Assembly: GCA_037439425.1 (NCBI GenBank)
Contig: JBBIWA010000021.1
Location: 1 to 64,000 of the forward strand
From: JBBIWA01 sp037439425
GTDB lineage: Bacteria; Acidobacteriota; Blastocatellia; RBC074
Length of the DNA stretch: 64,000 nt
Direction of reading: 5' to 3'
The notes under the pieces are model-generated. The model saw only the letters and a program-made list of their open reading frames with translations. It did not search any database and was not told where the DNA came from. Position numbers and translations under genes: made by a program. Of the stretch, positions 7,985-16,923 are shown piece by piece; the first letter of the stretch is position 1, and each line of letters begins with the position of its first letter.

Positions 7985-9358
7985 ATGACCGCTTCATCTG
8001 AAGCCATGACTGGGAAAGCTGTTTCAATCCTAAACCGTCGCTCAGAACGTGGATCAGTGCTTTTGATCACTTCGGCAGTGATTATGGCATTGATCGCTAT
8101 GCTGGCGCTTTCGATTGATCTGGGCTACGTGCTGAGCAGGCGCAGCCAGTTGCAGGGTGGCCTTGATGCGGCGGCACTGGCGGCAGCGGCGGGACTGCGA
8201 GCGGCAATCGAGCCAGCGGGGTCTCATCTCGAGCAGGATAAGATCGTGCGCGAGCTGGCCAAAAAGTATGCCAGTTACAACCAGGTGCACCGCTATGGAG
8301 CGCTTACCAACGACCAGGGTGAGCCGGTCCCCAATCCGGCCAACAATATTTCGCTCTCAGATGCCGATATCGTGCCTGAACACGAGGCTCAACCGCCGCG
8401 AGTGAGGATTACTCATCATCTGAGCATTCCCACCATCTTTGCCTCGATCTTCGGCTTCAGCAGCATTGATGTCAGCGCCGGCTCGGTCGCTTCCACGATG
8501 CCAGTGGATGGTGGAACGGGAATGATCAGCGGATGCTGGCGCCCGCTTTTATTGCCAGACACTTTCTTTGATGCCGAAGGCCAGGTGTGGGCCGTCGGCC
8601 AGCGTCCTACCTACCCTTGGCCGGACAGGGCTGGTGACTACTACCGCTCTCGCTTTGCTACTAGCAGTGGGCCGCGCAGCGGATTCCCCTTTGTTGATTC
8701 CTGGACTGGGACGGCAGGCGCTGAGATCACCAGTATCCGGGATGCCAAGACGAGCAATGAGCTGAAGCTGAATGGCGGGAAGAACTTGATTGGATGGCAA
8801 CCGATTCTTCTCCGACCGGGAGACTGGCGGCTAGTCGACTTCGCCACTACCTATCCTGGGAGTGTACAGGGATTGGAGGCCGAGCCGTGGTACCAGATCA
8901 AGTTTGGGCATTGCTGGAGCATACGGGTAGGAGAAGAAGTGGAAGTCCACCCTCTACCGGTGCCGCCTGGGACTCCCCTTTACGGGGCTCCGAAGTACGG
9001 GGATGCGCTCCTCCTTGGGCTGCTTTGGTTACGGAACGAACCCGCCTATGGTGGGATAATTGACATCCAGCTTGGCTTTCATTACGTCTCATCCCTTAAC
9101 TACAAGACAGCTAATACCAATCCGCGTATCATCCCGGTGCTGCTGTGTGATCCGATGGAGTTGGTGAGAAGGCCGTTCGAGAGTAGATACCGGGTGACTA
9201 ACATCGGGGCCTTCTTCGTGGACCTTGTATCGCCGGCCGGAGATCTGGGCGGCTTCTTCGTGCGTGAACTTGTCGTGGGCGGTCTTCCGTTACAGCCAGA
9301 GAATAGTCAAGTGACTGACCCTAACTTGCTGCCGGCTTCGGTGCAGATCAGGAGATGA
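7985..9358 (+). CDS. TadG-like pilus-assembly protein
   Basis: 457-residue membrane-anchored protein. The N-terminal TadE/TadG-like segment (about 22-70, ERGSVLLITSAVIMALIAML, then QLQGGLDAAALAAAAGL) is typical of TadG and of DUF2134-type proteins. The large C-terminal part (about 170-457) is periplasmic, rich in Trp, Tyr and Pro, and not recognised as a known fold. GAGGCAAGTGAGAA precedes ATG 7985. Unlike classical TadG, no clear von Willebrand A MIDAS motif was seen, so the tail may be lineage-specific. Assignment rests on the N-terminus and locus position. Confidence 0.78.
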   Translation: MTASSEAMTGKAVSILNRRSERGSVLLITSAVIMALIAMLALSIDLGYVLSRRSQLQGGLDAAALAAAAGLRAAIEPAGSHLEQDKIVRELAKKYASYNQVHRYGALTNDQGEPVPNPANNISLSDADIVPEHEAQPPRVRITHHLSIPTIFASIFGFSSIDVSAGSVASTMPVDGGTGMISGCWRPLLLPDTFFDAEGQVWAVGQRPTYPWPDRAGDYYRSRFATSSGPRSGFPFVDSWTGTAGAEITSIRDAKTSNELKLNGGKNLIGWQPILLRPGDWRLVDFATTYPGSVQGLEAEPWYQIKFGHCWSIRVGEEVEVHPLPVPPGTPLYGAPKYGDALLLGLLWLRNEPAYGGIIDIQLGFHYVSSLNYKTANTNPRIIPVLLCDPMELVRRPFESRYRVTNIGAFFVDLVSPAGDLGGFFVRELVVGGLPLQPENSQVTDPNLLPASVQIRR

Positions 9359-9415
9359 GTGGCGGAGAGTCGAGAGCGAGAATCGGCTGGTGGCCAATAC
9401 CTTTTGATGATTACG

Positions 9416-9445
9416 TTGGTGTTTGACCAGCACCGGACATATAAT
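9416..9445 (+). promoter_or_regulatory. Candidate promoter for the tadZ-tadA-tadB-tadC block
   Basis: TTGGTG (9416-9421) and a perfect TATAAT (9440-9445) are 18 bases apart in the 144-base gap after the TadG-like gene and about 100 bases before the tadZ start. It suggests that the cytoplasmic motor genes can be transcribed separately from the pilin and secretin block. Confidence 0.4.
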
Positions 9446-9547
9446 TGGGGCAGTGTAGCCCTCAAGTAAGAGCGGTGATTCCGAAGCCGGCTATAAGGCG
9501 CTTTGGCTTGGTCAGAGAATCAAGAGTTAAGTGAGAGGACGAAGTTC

Positions 9548-10750
9548 GTGTCCAGAGCAATTTCAATGGTAGTGATTGGACGGAGCCTGAGCCAGCAGGA
9601 GCGCGCCCATCTGCGCAGTGCCAGCCAGGCCCCGCTCTCGATTATGGCTGAGTTGCCAGCTTCTCCGCAGGCCGTAGAGGAGTTGAATCGCCTGCGCCCA
9701 CAGGCGGCGCTGGTGATCCTCAATGGAGGAGTTGAGCACAACTTCCAGTTAGTGGAGCGCATCCGGCAGGAACTGCCCGAAACAGCCATCGTTTGCTCAA
9801 GTGAAGACGCTTCACCCGATATCATTCTGCAATCATTCCGCTCCGGCGCCATCGAGTTCCTCCGCCAGCCGATGACTGAAGCTGAGATCAGCGCTGTCTT
9901 TGCCAAGCTCGAGCAGATCCGCGCGCGCCCGGCTGAAGAAGGGCATCAGGGCCGTGTGATTGCTGTCTATGCCAGCAAAGGCGGTGGGGGCACTACCTTT
10001 GTGGCGGCCAATCTGGCAGCGAGTCTGGCGCGGCTGTCGCACAAGCGCGCCTGCATTGTGGATCTGAATCTCCAGGCCGGCGATCAACCGCTCTATCTGG
10101 GGCTGGAACCGAGCTATTCGATCTATGATGTGGTGCGCAACTTCGACCGGCTCGATGAAGAGTTGTTGATGAGCTATTTGACCCAGCGCCCCAACACCAA
10201 GCTGCTCTCTTTGCTCGCTGCGCCACTGGAAGTTGGCCGGGATGAGGACATCAAGACAGAACATATCACGCGCATCATCACGCTGCTGCGGTCGCAGGTG
10301 GAATATGTGGTGCTGGATCCGCAGCACACCCTGACGGAACTGACCATCGCGGCGCTGGATCTGGCCGATGATCTGATTCTGCTGCTGACGCTGGATATCC
10401 CTTCCATCCGCAGCGCCAAACGTGCGCTGGACATCTTCACGCGGCTGGGCTACGACCACAACCGGATCAAGGTGGTGCTCAACCGCTACACGAAGACACC
10501 AGAGTTTGAGATCACGCAGGTTGAAAAGGTGCTGGAATGCTCGATCTTCGCTATCCTCTCGAACGATTATCATTCAGCGATTGCTTCGATCAATGTCGGC
10601 GAACCACTGGTGCAATCCAAGATTCAATCTCGGCTGGTGCGCGAGTTCACCTCACTGGCGAGCCGTTTGAGCGGGATCAGCTCGCCGGATGAGACTTCGA
10701 GCCCGGCACCTGACCGCCGCCGGAAATGGTGGCTGGCTAATCTTTGGTAA
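9548..10750 (+). CDS. cpaE: TadZ/CpaE, ParA-like localisation ATPase with atypical receiver domain
   Basis: Cytoplasmic protein that places the Tad machine at its cell site. 400 residues from GTG 9548 (AGAGGACGAAGTTC upstream); TTG 9503 and ATG 9566 are alternatives. The N-terminal domain (about 1-125) resembles a response-regulator receiver, but the phosphoacceptor position reads VILNGG, lacking Asp, as is usual for TadZ. The C-terminal MinD/ParA-type ATPase (about 135-385) has the deviant Walker A SKGGGGTTFVAANLA near 142-156 and the Walker B-like VVLDPQHTL. It is followed by tadA, the normal order. Confidence 0.9.
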   Translation: MSRAISMVVIGRSLSQQERAHLRSASQAPLSIMAELPASPQAVEELNRLRPQAALVILNGGVEHNFQLVERIRQELPETAIVCSSEDASPDIILQSFRSGAIEFLRQPMTEAEISAVFAKLEQIRARPAEEGHQGRVIAVYASKGGGGTTFVAANLAASLARLSHKRACIVDLNLQAGDQPLYLGLEPSYSIYDVVRNFDRLDEELLMSYLTQRPNTKLLSLLAAPLEVGRDEDIKTEHITRIITLLRSQVEYVVLDPQHTLTELTIAALDLADDLILLLTLDIPSIRSAKRALDIFTRLGYDHNRIKVVLNRYTKTPEFEITQVEKVLECSIFAILSNDYHSAIASINVGEPLVQSKIQSRLVREFTSLASRLSGISSPDETSSPAPDRRRKWWLANLW

Positions 10751-10841
10751 AAACGGAGGCTGTTGATGGGTCCGCAGCGGGCAGCAGCACACAGCTTTGG
10801 GTGCTTGCCCTGATGAGCCGACCCATCCTCTGACACCCGAA

Positions 10842-12173
10842 ATGGCAACCCTCAGATCGCGATTGGAGCGCGAGCAGCTCTTATCCATGCAACGACGCGG
10901 AGTGGCCGACTCAAGTGAGTTCCAGGAGCTCAAGGCCCGCGTCCACCGGAAATTGATCAACCGGCTCGACCTGGCTCAGATCGAGTCAGCCGAGCAGACG
11001 GTGCTGCAGAACACCGTCAAAAAAGAGATTGAAAGGATCCTGGGCGAGGAGAACGCGCCGCTGAGCGCTCTGGAGCGCGAGCGATTGCAAACCGAGGTGC
11101 TCAATGAGCTGTTCGGTCTCGGCCCGCTGGAGCCGCTGCTGGAAGACCCCACGATCTCGGATATCCTGGTCAACGGCTACCGGAATGTTTACATCGAGCG
11201 TCACGGCAAACTGGAACCGGCCGATGCGGCCTTCAAGGATGACAATCACCTGATGCAGATCATTGACCGCATCGTCTCGCGCGTAGGTCGGCGAATTGAC
11301 GAATCATCGCCGATGGTGGATGCGCGCTTGCCTGACGGCTCGCGCGTCAATGCGATCATTCCACCGCTGGCGCTCGATGGCCCGGTGCTTTCGATTCGCC
11401 GCTTTGGCGTTGACGCGTTGAAGATGGAGAAACTGCTGGAGCTGGGAACGCTCACTCCGCCGCTGGTCCGGTTGCTGGAAGCTTGCGTCAAGTCACGGCT
11501 CAATATCCTGATCTCGGGTGGCACGGGAGCCGGTAAGACGACGCTGCTTAACTGTCTCTCGTCCTATATTCCAGAGGACGAGCGCTTGGTGACGATTGAA
11601 GATTCCGCCGAGTTGCGGTTGCAGCAGCCACACGTGGTGCGCCTGGAGACGCGCCCGCCCAACATCGAAGGCAAGGGCGAGATTACGCAGCGCCAACTGC
11701 TGCGCAACGCGCTGCGGATGCGTCCCGACCGGATTATCGTGGGCGAGGTGCGCGGCGAGGAAGCAATTGATATGCTGCAAGCCATGAATACAGGCCACGA
11801 TGGAGGAATGACGACCATCCACGCCAACAGCCCGCGTGACGCGCTGTCGCGCCTGGAGACGATGATCTCGATGGCTGGGCTACGCCTCTCGGATAGGGCC
11901 ATGCGTCAGCAGATCAGCTCGGCGATCAATCTGGTGATTCAAGTCTCGCGTCTGGGCGATGGTTCGCGCAAACTGATCAGTCTTTCGGAGATCACCGGCA
12001 TGGAAGGCGAAGTCATTACCATGCAGGATATATATACCTTCCAGCGCACCGGTCTCGGTCCGGGCGGCAAAGTCCTGGGCTATTTCCGACCTACGGGCAT
12101 CCGTCCGCGTTTCTGTGAACGGCTCGCGCTTTACGGCTACGAGCTGCCGCCAGAGGTCTTTCAGGGATTCTGA
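10842..12173 (+). CDS. cpaF: Tad pilus assembly ATPase TadA/CpaF
   Basis: Hexameric secretion ATPase powering Flp pilus extension and probably retraction. About 443 residues. The central GspE/VirB11-type domain has Walker A ISGGTGAGKTTLLNCL (about 222-237), an Asp-box region (EDERLVTIEDSAEL), Walker B RIIVGEVRGEEA and a His box (MTTIHANSPRDAL). The N-terminal segment LSDILVNG-like (PTISDILVNGYRNVYIER) is typical of CpaF. Start is uncertain: ATG 10842 is chosen, TTG 10797 and ATG 10890 are possible, and none has a good Shine-Dalgarno box. tadB follows 63 bases later. Confidence 0.93.
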   Translation: MATLRSRLEREQLLSMQRRGVADSSEFQELKARVHRKLINRLDLAQIESAEQTVLQNTVKKEIERILGEENAPLSALERERLQTEVLNELFGLGPLEPLLEDPTISDILVNGYRNVYIERHGKLEPADAAFKDDNHLMQIIDRIVSRVGRRIDESSPMVDARLPDGSRVNAIIPPLALDGPVLSIRRFGVDALKMEKLLELGTLTPPLVRLLEACVKSRLNILISGGTGAGKTTLLNCLSSYIPEDERLVTIEDSAELRLQQPHVVRLETRPPNIEGKGEITQRQLLRNALRMRPDRIIVGEVRGEEAIDMLQAMNTGHDGGMTTIHANSPRDALSRLETMISMAGLRLSDRAMRQQISSAINLVIQVSRLGDGSRKLISLSEITGMEGEVITMQDIYTFQRTGLGPGGKVLGYFRPTGIRPRFCERLALYGYELPPEVFQGF

Positions 12174-12236
12174 AGTTATGGGTGGCCGCCACGCTCGTGG
12201 CTAGCTCGCAGCTCTCTCATTGAGCAGTCTAGGTTT

Positions 12237-13286
12237 ATGAGTAAACGGGTCTCCATTGTCGTTGGCCTTGTGCTGTTTTTGCTGACCGTCTTGGTGTGGA
12301 GCTGGCTGCCGCCCACGGTCTCAGCCTACGTTTTTCTTGCTCTTTCGCTGCTTTTTCTCACGGTGGCTTTCTATTACTTCGTCAGCCGCGACGTAGAACG
12401 TTATCGCCGCCGGGTTGAGGAGCGTTTGAAGCAACTGCTGGAAGGGCAGGAGCAGGCTGTCAGCCAACGCGAGATCAAGTTGCTCAAACAGGAGCTGCTC
12501 AGCGAGATCCCGCTCTTTCACCGCTTGTTGCTGCGCTTTGAGGTCTTCAACCGGTTGCAGGAGTTGCTGCGCCAGGCCGAGTTGAGGATCGTGGTCAATA
12601 CCTTCATTCTCAGCAGCCTGATTATCGGCCTGATAGTCGGGACGCTGGTTTTCCTCTTCACCAATTCGCTGTTTGTGACTCTGGTGAGTATGGGCGTAGC
12701 GACTTTGACGCCGTTGTTTTGGGTGCTGCGGCGGCGGCGCAGGCGCTTCCGCCTGATCCTTGAGCAGTTGCCTGATGCGCTGGAACTGATGGTCCGTTCG
12801 CTTCAGGCCGGGCACAGTTTCAGCTCGGCTTTGCAGATGGTGGCAACAGAGATGCCCGATCCGATTGCGCGCGAATTCGGCAAAGCTTATGAGGAACAGA
12901 ATCTGGGGTTGAGCCTCAAGATTGCGCTGGAGAATCTGGTGGAGCGGCTGCCGATTCTCGATCTCAAGCTCTGCGTCACAGCTATCTTGATTCAGCGCGA
13001 GGTCGGCGGCAATCTCTCCGAAGTGCTGCGCAACATCAGCTATACCGTCCGCGAGCGATTCCGTATCCAGGGCGAGATTCGTGTCAAATCAGCGCAAGCT
13101 CGCCTCTCCGGCTATATCGTCAGCGCGCTGCCGTTTGTCTTGTTCTTCATACTTAACATCGCGAATCCAGAATATTTGAGGACGCTGTATGAGCATCCAG
13201 CCGGGATGCAGATCCTCGGCACAGCGATAGTGTTGCAACTGATCGGCTGGCTGATCATCCGGCGCATTATCAAGATCGAGATTTGA
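12237..13286 (+). CDS. tadB: Tad inner-membrane platform protein TadB
   Basis: Type II secretion F-type platform protein that couples TadA to pilus assembly. 349 residues with two N-terminal helices (about 5-25 and 30-50), another hydrophobic pair near 120-165, the cytoplasmic T2SSF domain (about 185-310: LEQLPDALELMVRSLQAGHS and REVGGNLSEVLRNI) and a C-terminal helix pair. It is followed by its partner tadC after 67 bases. Length and domain order match TadB rather than GspF, which has the domain twice. Confidence 0.92.
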   Translation: MSKRVSIVVGLVLFLLTVLVWSWLPPTVSAYVFLALSLLFLTVAFYYFVSRDVERYRRRVEERLKQLLEGQEQAVSQREIKLLKQELLSEIPLFHRLLLRFEVFNRLQELLRQAELRIVVNTFILSSLIIGLIVGTLVFLFTNSLFVTLVSMGVATLTPLFWVLRRRRRRFRLILEQLPDALELMVRSLQAGHSFSSALQMVATEMPDPIAREFGKAYEEQNLGLSLKIALENLVERLPILDLKLCVTAILIQREVGGNLSEVLRNISYTVRERFRIQGEIRVKSAQARLSGYIVSALPFVLFFILNIANPEYLRTLYEHPAGMQILGTAIVLQLIGWLIIRRIIKIEI

Positions 13287-13353
13287 AGTTGGGTCTGCGG
13301 GTGCTGCCGCGCGCCCGAGCGGCCATCTCCGGCCCCGATCCAACACCTGAGCT

Positions 13354-14286
13354 ATGGACTGGCACCTTTTGCTCTTCAATACCACGCTTCTGCTGGCGAT
13401 CTTCTCTCTAGCGCTGGCCATCTACTGGTGGGCGACACAACCAGCCAGCCCGGTTGACGAACGGCTCAAAGAGATCAACCCGCGAGTGAGTCAGGAGTTA
13501 AGCCCACCTCAGGTGAGCAAGGTGATCGTCGAACACGTCGCCAAACCCATCTCTCAGCTCGCGCCGCCCTCGCCGCGCAACGTGCGCCGGTTGCGCCGCC
13601 GCCTGATTCGCGCCGGTCTTCTCAACGAAAACGCCGTCTTCATCTACAGTGCCATCCGTCTGGCTTCAGCGATCTTTTTTCCTGCTGTGACCGTAGTGGC
13701 GCTGATCATCACGCGCCGCACTTTTGATACCTCAGCTATAGCGTTGCTGCTGATTGCCATTGGCTTTGGACTCTACCTCCCGTCGTTTGTGCTCTCGCAC
13801 CTGGTCAGCAGGAGACAGAGGCAAATTGTGCGCGCCTTACCTGATGCGCTCGATCTGATGGTCGTGTGTGTGGAGGCTGGATTGGGACTCAATGCGGCGC
13901 TGCAAAGAGTCGGGCGGGAGATGGAGCTGGTTGAACCAGCGCTCGCTTACGAGTTGATGATTACCAATCGCGAAATCCGCGCCGGTAAACCACGCGACGA
14001 AGCGCTGCGCAATCTGGGTGATCGCACGGGCATTGATGACTTGAAATCGCTGGTGGCGATGCTCATTCAGTCGGATCGCTTCGGGACTTCGATTGCCGAC
14101 AGCTTGCGTGTCTTTGCCGATTCCCTGCGCACCAAACGGCGGCAGCGGGCAGAAGAATTGGTCTCGAAGGCGACAATCAAGTTGCTTTTTCCCTTGCTCT
14201 TATTTATCTTTCCAGCATTGTTGATAGTTCTGCTGGGTCCGGCCTTGATTATCATGTACGGTGTGCTGAGTCAATTGGCCGAGTAA
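13354..14286 (+). CDS. tadC: Tad inner-membrane platform protein TadC
   Basis: Second T2SSF-type platform protein, 310 residues. Helices near 3-22, 95-145 and 280-305 surround the T2SSF domain (about 165-290: ALPDALDLMVVCVEAGLGLN and LIQSDRFGTSIADSLRVFA). It pairs with TadB to form the membrane platform. It is the last core gene of the locus; the 328 bases after it hold inverted repeats but no core Tad gene. Confidence 0.92.
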   Translation: MDWHLLLFNTTLLLAIFSLALAIYWWATQPASPVDERLKEINPRVSQELSPPQVSKVIVEHVAKPISQLAPPSPRNVRRLRRRLIRAGLLNENAVFIYSAIRLASAIFFPAVTVVALIITRRTFDTSAIALLLIAIGFGLYLPSFVLSHLVSRRQRQIVRALPDALDLMVVCVEAGLGLNAALQRVGREMELVEPALAYELMITNREIRAGKPRDEALRNLGDRTGIDDLKSLVAMLIQSDRFGTSIADSLRVFADSLRTKRRQRAEELVSKATIKLLFPLLLFIFPALLIVLLGPALIIMYGVLSQLAE

Positions 14287-14503
14287 GGTGTGGGGTAGCC
14301 CCGTGCAGGCTCGCATATGACGGGCTTCGGCTGAGCGCAGAAGAACAAGCTCAGAAACCGAGTTGGGCCTAAGCGAAACCCAAGCACGGACGGTTTGACG
14401 GTGGTCATGGTCCACCGCTTTGTAACTATGCCATCATCCAGTGAGCGTGTCACGAGATAAAAACGCCCAGCACGGTGGTGGCTACGTCGGCTGGTAAAAC
14501 ACG

Positions 14504-14573
14504 CCCGTTTCAGTTGGTGGCTCTCTACTTGAGAGCTCAGTCTCAAGTAAGTCACGGCTGACTGTGAAACGGG
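14504..14573 (+). other. Inverted-repeat leader region before a small membrane-protein gene
   Basis: A 9-bp pair CCCGTTTCA (14504-14512) / TGAAACGGG (14565-14573) encloses a perfect 9-bp hairpin TACTTGAGA (14526) / TCTCAAGTA (14541). No run of T follows, so it is not a standard intrinsic terminator. The rest of 14287-14503 shows no gene. Confidence 0.45.
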
Positions 14574-14614
14574 AACTTTCTATATTTTTCTACGAGAAAG
14601 GTAGCAGATGCCCC

Positions 14615-14779
14615 ATGAGCATGTTGTCGGCTTTGCTCTGGCAACAAGGACCAGAAGCACAGCCAGACCTGACGTTGAACTGGATCATTATTGGCGTGCT
14701 CTTGGTAATTGCCGCCATTCTGGGTGTGATCGTAATCAGGCGTCGGATGCGTGAGCAGGATGACGATTACGATGTTTAG
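14615..14779 (+). CDS. Small single-pass membrane protein
   Basis: 54 residues from ATG 14615 (71 if GTG 14564 is used, but that start lies inside an inverted repeat). A polar N-terminus (QQGPEAQPDLT) precedes one helix, LNWIIIGVLLVIAAILGVIV, then a basic stop-transfer IRRRMR and an acidic end DDDYDV. Predicted N-out, C-in by the positive-inside rule. No family was recognised. It lies between tadC and a DUF192 gene on the same strand, so a role in Tad pilus biogenesis is possible but only an inference. Confidence 0.6.
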   Translation: MSMLSALLWQQGPEAQPDLTLNWIIIGVLLVIAAILGVIVIRRRMREQDDDYDV

Positions 14780-14888
14780 GTAAAGCGGGAGACCAGGCAG
14801 GAGAGGCTATCCAGCTGCGGCTCCGCAGCGACTACTTGGCGGCGCTGGGGACAGTCGATGCCTCTTGCCCACATATCTCCTGATTCGG

Positions 14889-15248
14889 ATGATCAAGATC
14901 TACCACTGCGCGACTGGCCAATGTCTAGCTGAGCGTGTTATTGTGGCTAATACTTTCTGGAAACGGTTGCGCGGCCTGCTCGGTCGTCGCCGTCTTGCCC
15001 CAGCTGAGGCGCTCTGGTTGCGCCCCTGCAATGGAGTTCACACCATCGGCATGGTCTTCGCCATTGATGCGATCTTCCTCGACGAGCAGCTGCGCATCGT
15101 CAAGGTGGTTGAGAATCTGCGTCCCTTCCGGTTGGCGCTACCGCATCGGCGCGCCCACAGCGTCTTGGAGATGGCAGCGCACTCGGCCGAAAGAGCCGAG
15201 CTCAAAGTTGGCGATCAACTGGACATCGTCAGGTTAAATGCGAAATGA
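14889..15248 (+). CDS. DUF192 family protein
   Basis: 119-residue protein with the DUF192 core: FWKRLRGLLGRR, then LRPCNGVHTIGMVFAIDAIF and LRIVKVVENLRPFR. Family members are small beta-barrel-like proteins, often secreted; this one lacks a signal peptide. ATG 14889 gives a typical N-terminus; TTG 14865 would add eight residues. The stop codon overlaps the next start (ATGA), so it is translationally coupled to the large membrane protein downstream. DUF192 genes are often found near Tad loci in related genomes, but no biochemical role is established. Confidence 0.85.
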   Translation: MIKIYHCATGQCLAERVIVANTFWKRLRGLLGRRRLAPAEALWLRPCNGVHTIGMVFAIDAIFLDEQLRIVKVVENLRPFRLALPHRRAHSVLEMAAHSAERAELKVGDQLDIVRLNAK

Positions 15249-16849
15249 TCGGCCGTGCAGAGCCCGGAGCGCAGACAGCAGATTTAAGCCACCCGCAGGG
15301 TGCGGTGCCAGTCGGTTGGACAGCGCGCTGGCTGATGCCTTCCATCGGCAGCCTCTGTTTGTTGCTGGTGCTTTACCTGCTGCTCATTGGGTCCTGGCGC
15401 TTTCTGCTCGATAGCGACACAGGATGGCATATCCGCACCGGCGACTTGATCTGGCAAACTCGCGCGGTGCCACGCCACGATCCTTTCTCTTTCACTATGC
15501 CAGGCCAGGAGTGGTTTGCCTGGGAATGGCTCGCCTGTGTGCTGATGTCGGCTGCGCATCGCGCCTACGGCCTGGCAGGCGTGGTGGGCGGAGCCGTGTT
15601 GTTGTTGTACGCCAGTTACGCAGCGCTTTATCGGCTCATGCTGTGGCGCGGTAGCGACGTCTTGATCGCTTGTGCGCTGACGCTGTTTGCGGCGCTGGCG
15701 TCAGTGGTCCACTGGCTGGCGCGACCGCATCTGTTTTCAATAGCGCTGATGGTGGTCTGCTCTGCGCTGGTCGAAAGCTACCGCCGCCGTCGTTCGCGCT
15801 GGATTTACGCCGTCCCGCTGCTGCTGCTCCTCTGGGCCAATTTGCACGCAGCCTTCATTGTCACCCTGCCGCTGCTGGCCATTTACGCAGCGGGTGAAGC
15901 GCTGGAATTGGCGAGCCGTCGCGAGAGGGAGAGCCGCCAGTGGCAGCAGGTGCTTCTCACCTACACTCTGGTGGGATTGCTTTCCGCCATCGCAGGGCTG
16001 GCGACGCCTTACGGCTGGCGGCTGTATGGACATCTGTGGCGCTATTTGAGCGATAGCGAGTTGCTGGCCGTCATCAATGAATTCCAGTCGCCTGACTTTC
16101 ACAAGCTGGACGGCAAGCTGATTGAGCTGTTGCTGTTGCTAGGGGCAATTGCCGCTGCGCGCGCCTTTAGACAGCGGCGCTTCGTTGAGATCGGGCTGTT
16201 GGTGTTCTGGGCCCATCTCACGCTTCAAGCCGAGCGGCATGTGGCGCTGGCGGTGATAGTGATGGTGCCGATCATCGCCGAGCAGTGCAGCGCGATGCTT
16301 GGCGAAGCTGTCAGGCGATTATCCGGCGGCGATACACTGTGGGCCCGGCGATGGTGCGCGCTGCGCGCCTGGTATCGCGGCATTCTGGCAATCGATCGGC
16401 AAGTAACGGGCGCGTTTCTTCACCTGGCAGTCCCCATCTTTCTGCTGGTCGTGACAGGCAGCCGGTGGGCTGAGAAGCTGCTGCATCCGCGTTTCGATGC
16501 ACAGCGGATGCCGGTCGCTGCAGCCGACTTTATCGCTGCGGCGAAGCTGAGCGGCAATCTTTACGCTCACGATCAGTATGGCGGGTATTTGATCTACCGG
16601 CTCTATCCGCAGATCAAAGTCTTCATTGACGGGCGCAGCGATTTCTATCGCCGCGGCCAGGTCCTGGAGGATGCTATCAAGATCGCCACGCTCCAGCCCT
16701 CGTGGGCAGAAGTACTGGCTCGTTATGACGTGCGATGGATGCTACTGAGACGCGATGAGCCGCTGGCGCTGCTGGCGCAGATGAGCGGGCAGTGGGTGAG
16801 CATTTATCACGACTCCACGGCCCAGGTGCTTGTCAAGAAACCCCTCTGA
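15245..16849 (+). CDS. Polytopic membrane protein, GT-C glycosyltransferase-like
   Basis: 534 residues with about ten predicted helices and one extramembrane C-terminal domain. The first luminal loop reads LLDSDTGWHIRTGDLI and later HDPFSFTMPGQEWFAWEWL. An acidic residue near the start of loop 1 (DSD) is reminiscent of GT-C enzymes using lipid-phosphate sugars. The C-terminal part has YDQYGGYLIYRLYP-like and FIDGRSDFY segments. No precise family name can be given. ATGA overlap with the DUF192 gene indicates coupling. It could glycosylate a surface polymer or the pilus, but that is conjecture. Confidence 0.7.
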   Translation: MIGRAEPGAQTADLSHPQGAVPVGWTARWLMPSIGSLCLLLVLYLLLIGSWRFLLDSDTGWHIRTGDLIWQTRAVPRHDPFSFTMPGQEWFAWEWLACVLMSAAHRAYGLAGVVGGAVLLLYASYAALYRLMLWRGSDVLIACALTLFAALASVVHWLARPHLFSIALMVVCSALVESYRRRRSRWIYAVPLLLLLWANLHAAFIVTLPLLAIYAAGEALELASRRERESRQWQQVLLTYTLVGLLSAIAGLATPYGWRLYGHLWRYLSDSELLAVINEFQSPDFHKLDGKLIELLLLLGAIAAARAFRQRRFVEIGLLVFWAHLTLQAERHVALAVIVMVPIIAEQCSAMLGEAVRRLSGGDTLWARRWCALRAWYRGILAIDRQVTGAFLHLAVPIFLLVVTGSRWAEKLLHPRFDAQRMPVAAADFIAAAKLSGNLYAHDQYGGYLIYRLYPQIKVFIDGRSDFYRRGQVLEDAIKIATLQPSWAEVLARYDVRWMLLRRDEPLALLAQMSGQWVSIYHDSTAQVLVKKPL

Positions 16850-16923
16850 CAGGTGATGAGCGGCGAGTGAGACGATACTTTTCGCTGCAATTCATCACTG
16901 CTTCTAAGAAAGGTGTGTCAGCT

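Noticed and set aside
9422..9445. TTGACC close to TATAAT as a promoter
   Set aside because: Only 12 bases separate the boxes, too few for sigma70; TTGGTG at 9416 with 18 bases is the better pair.
9833..10573. 246-codon frame antisense to tadZ
   Set aside because: Shadow of the real ATPase gene; no domain, and the sense frame has all TadZ motifs.
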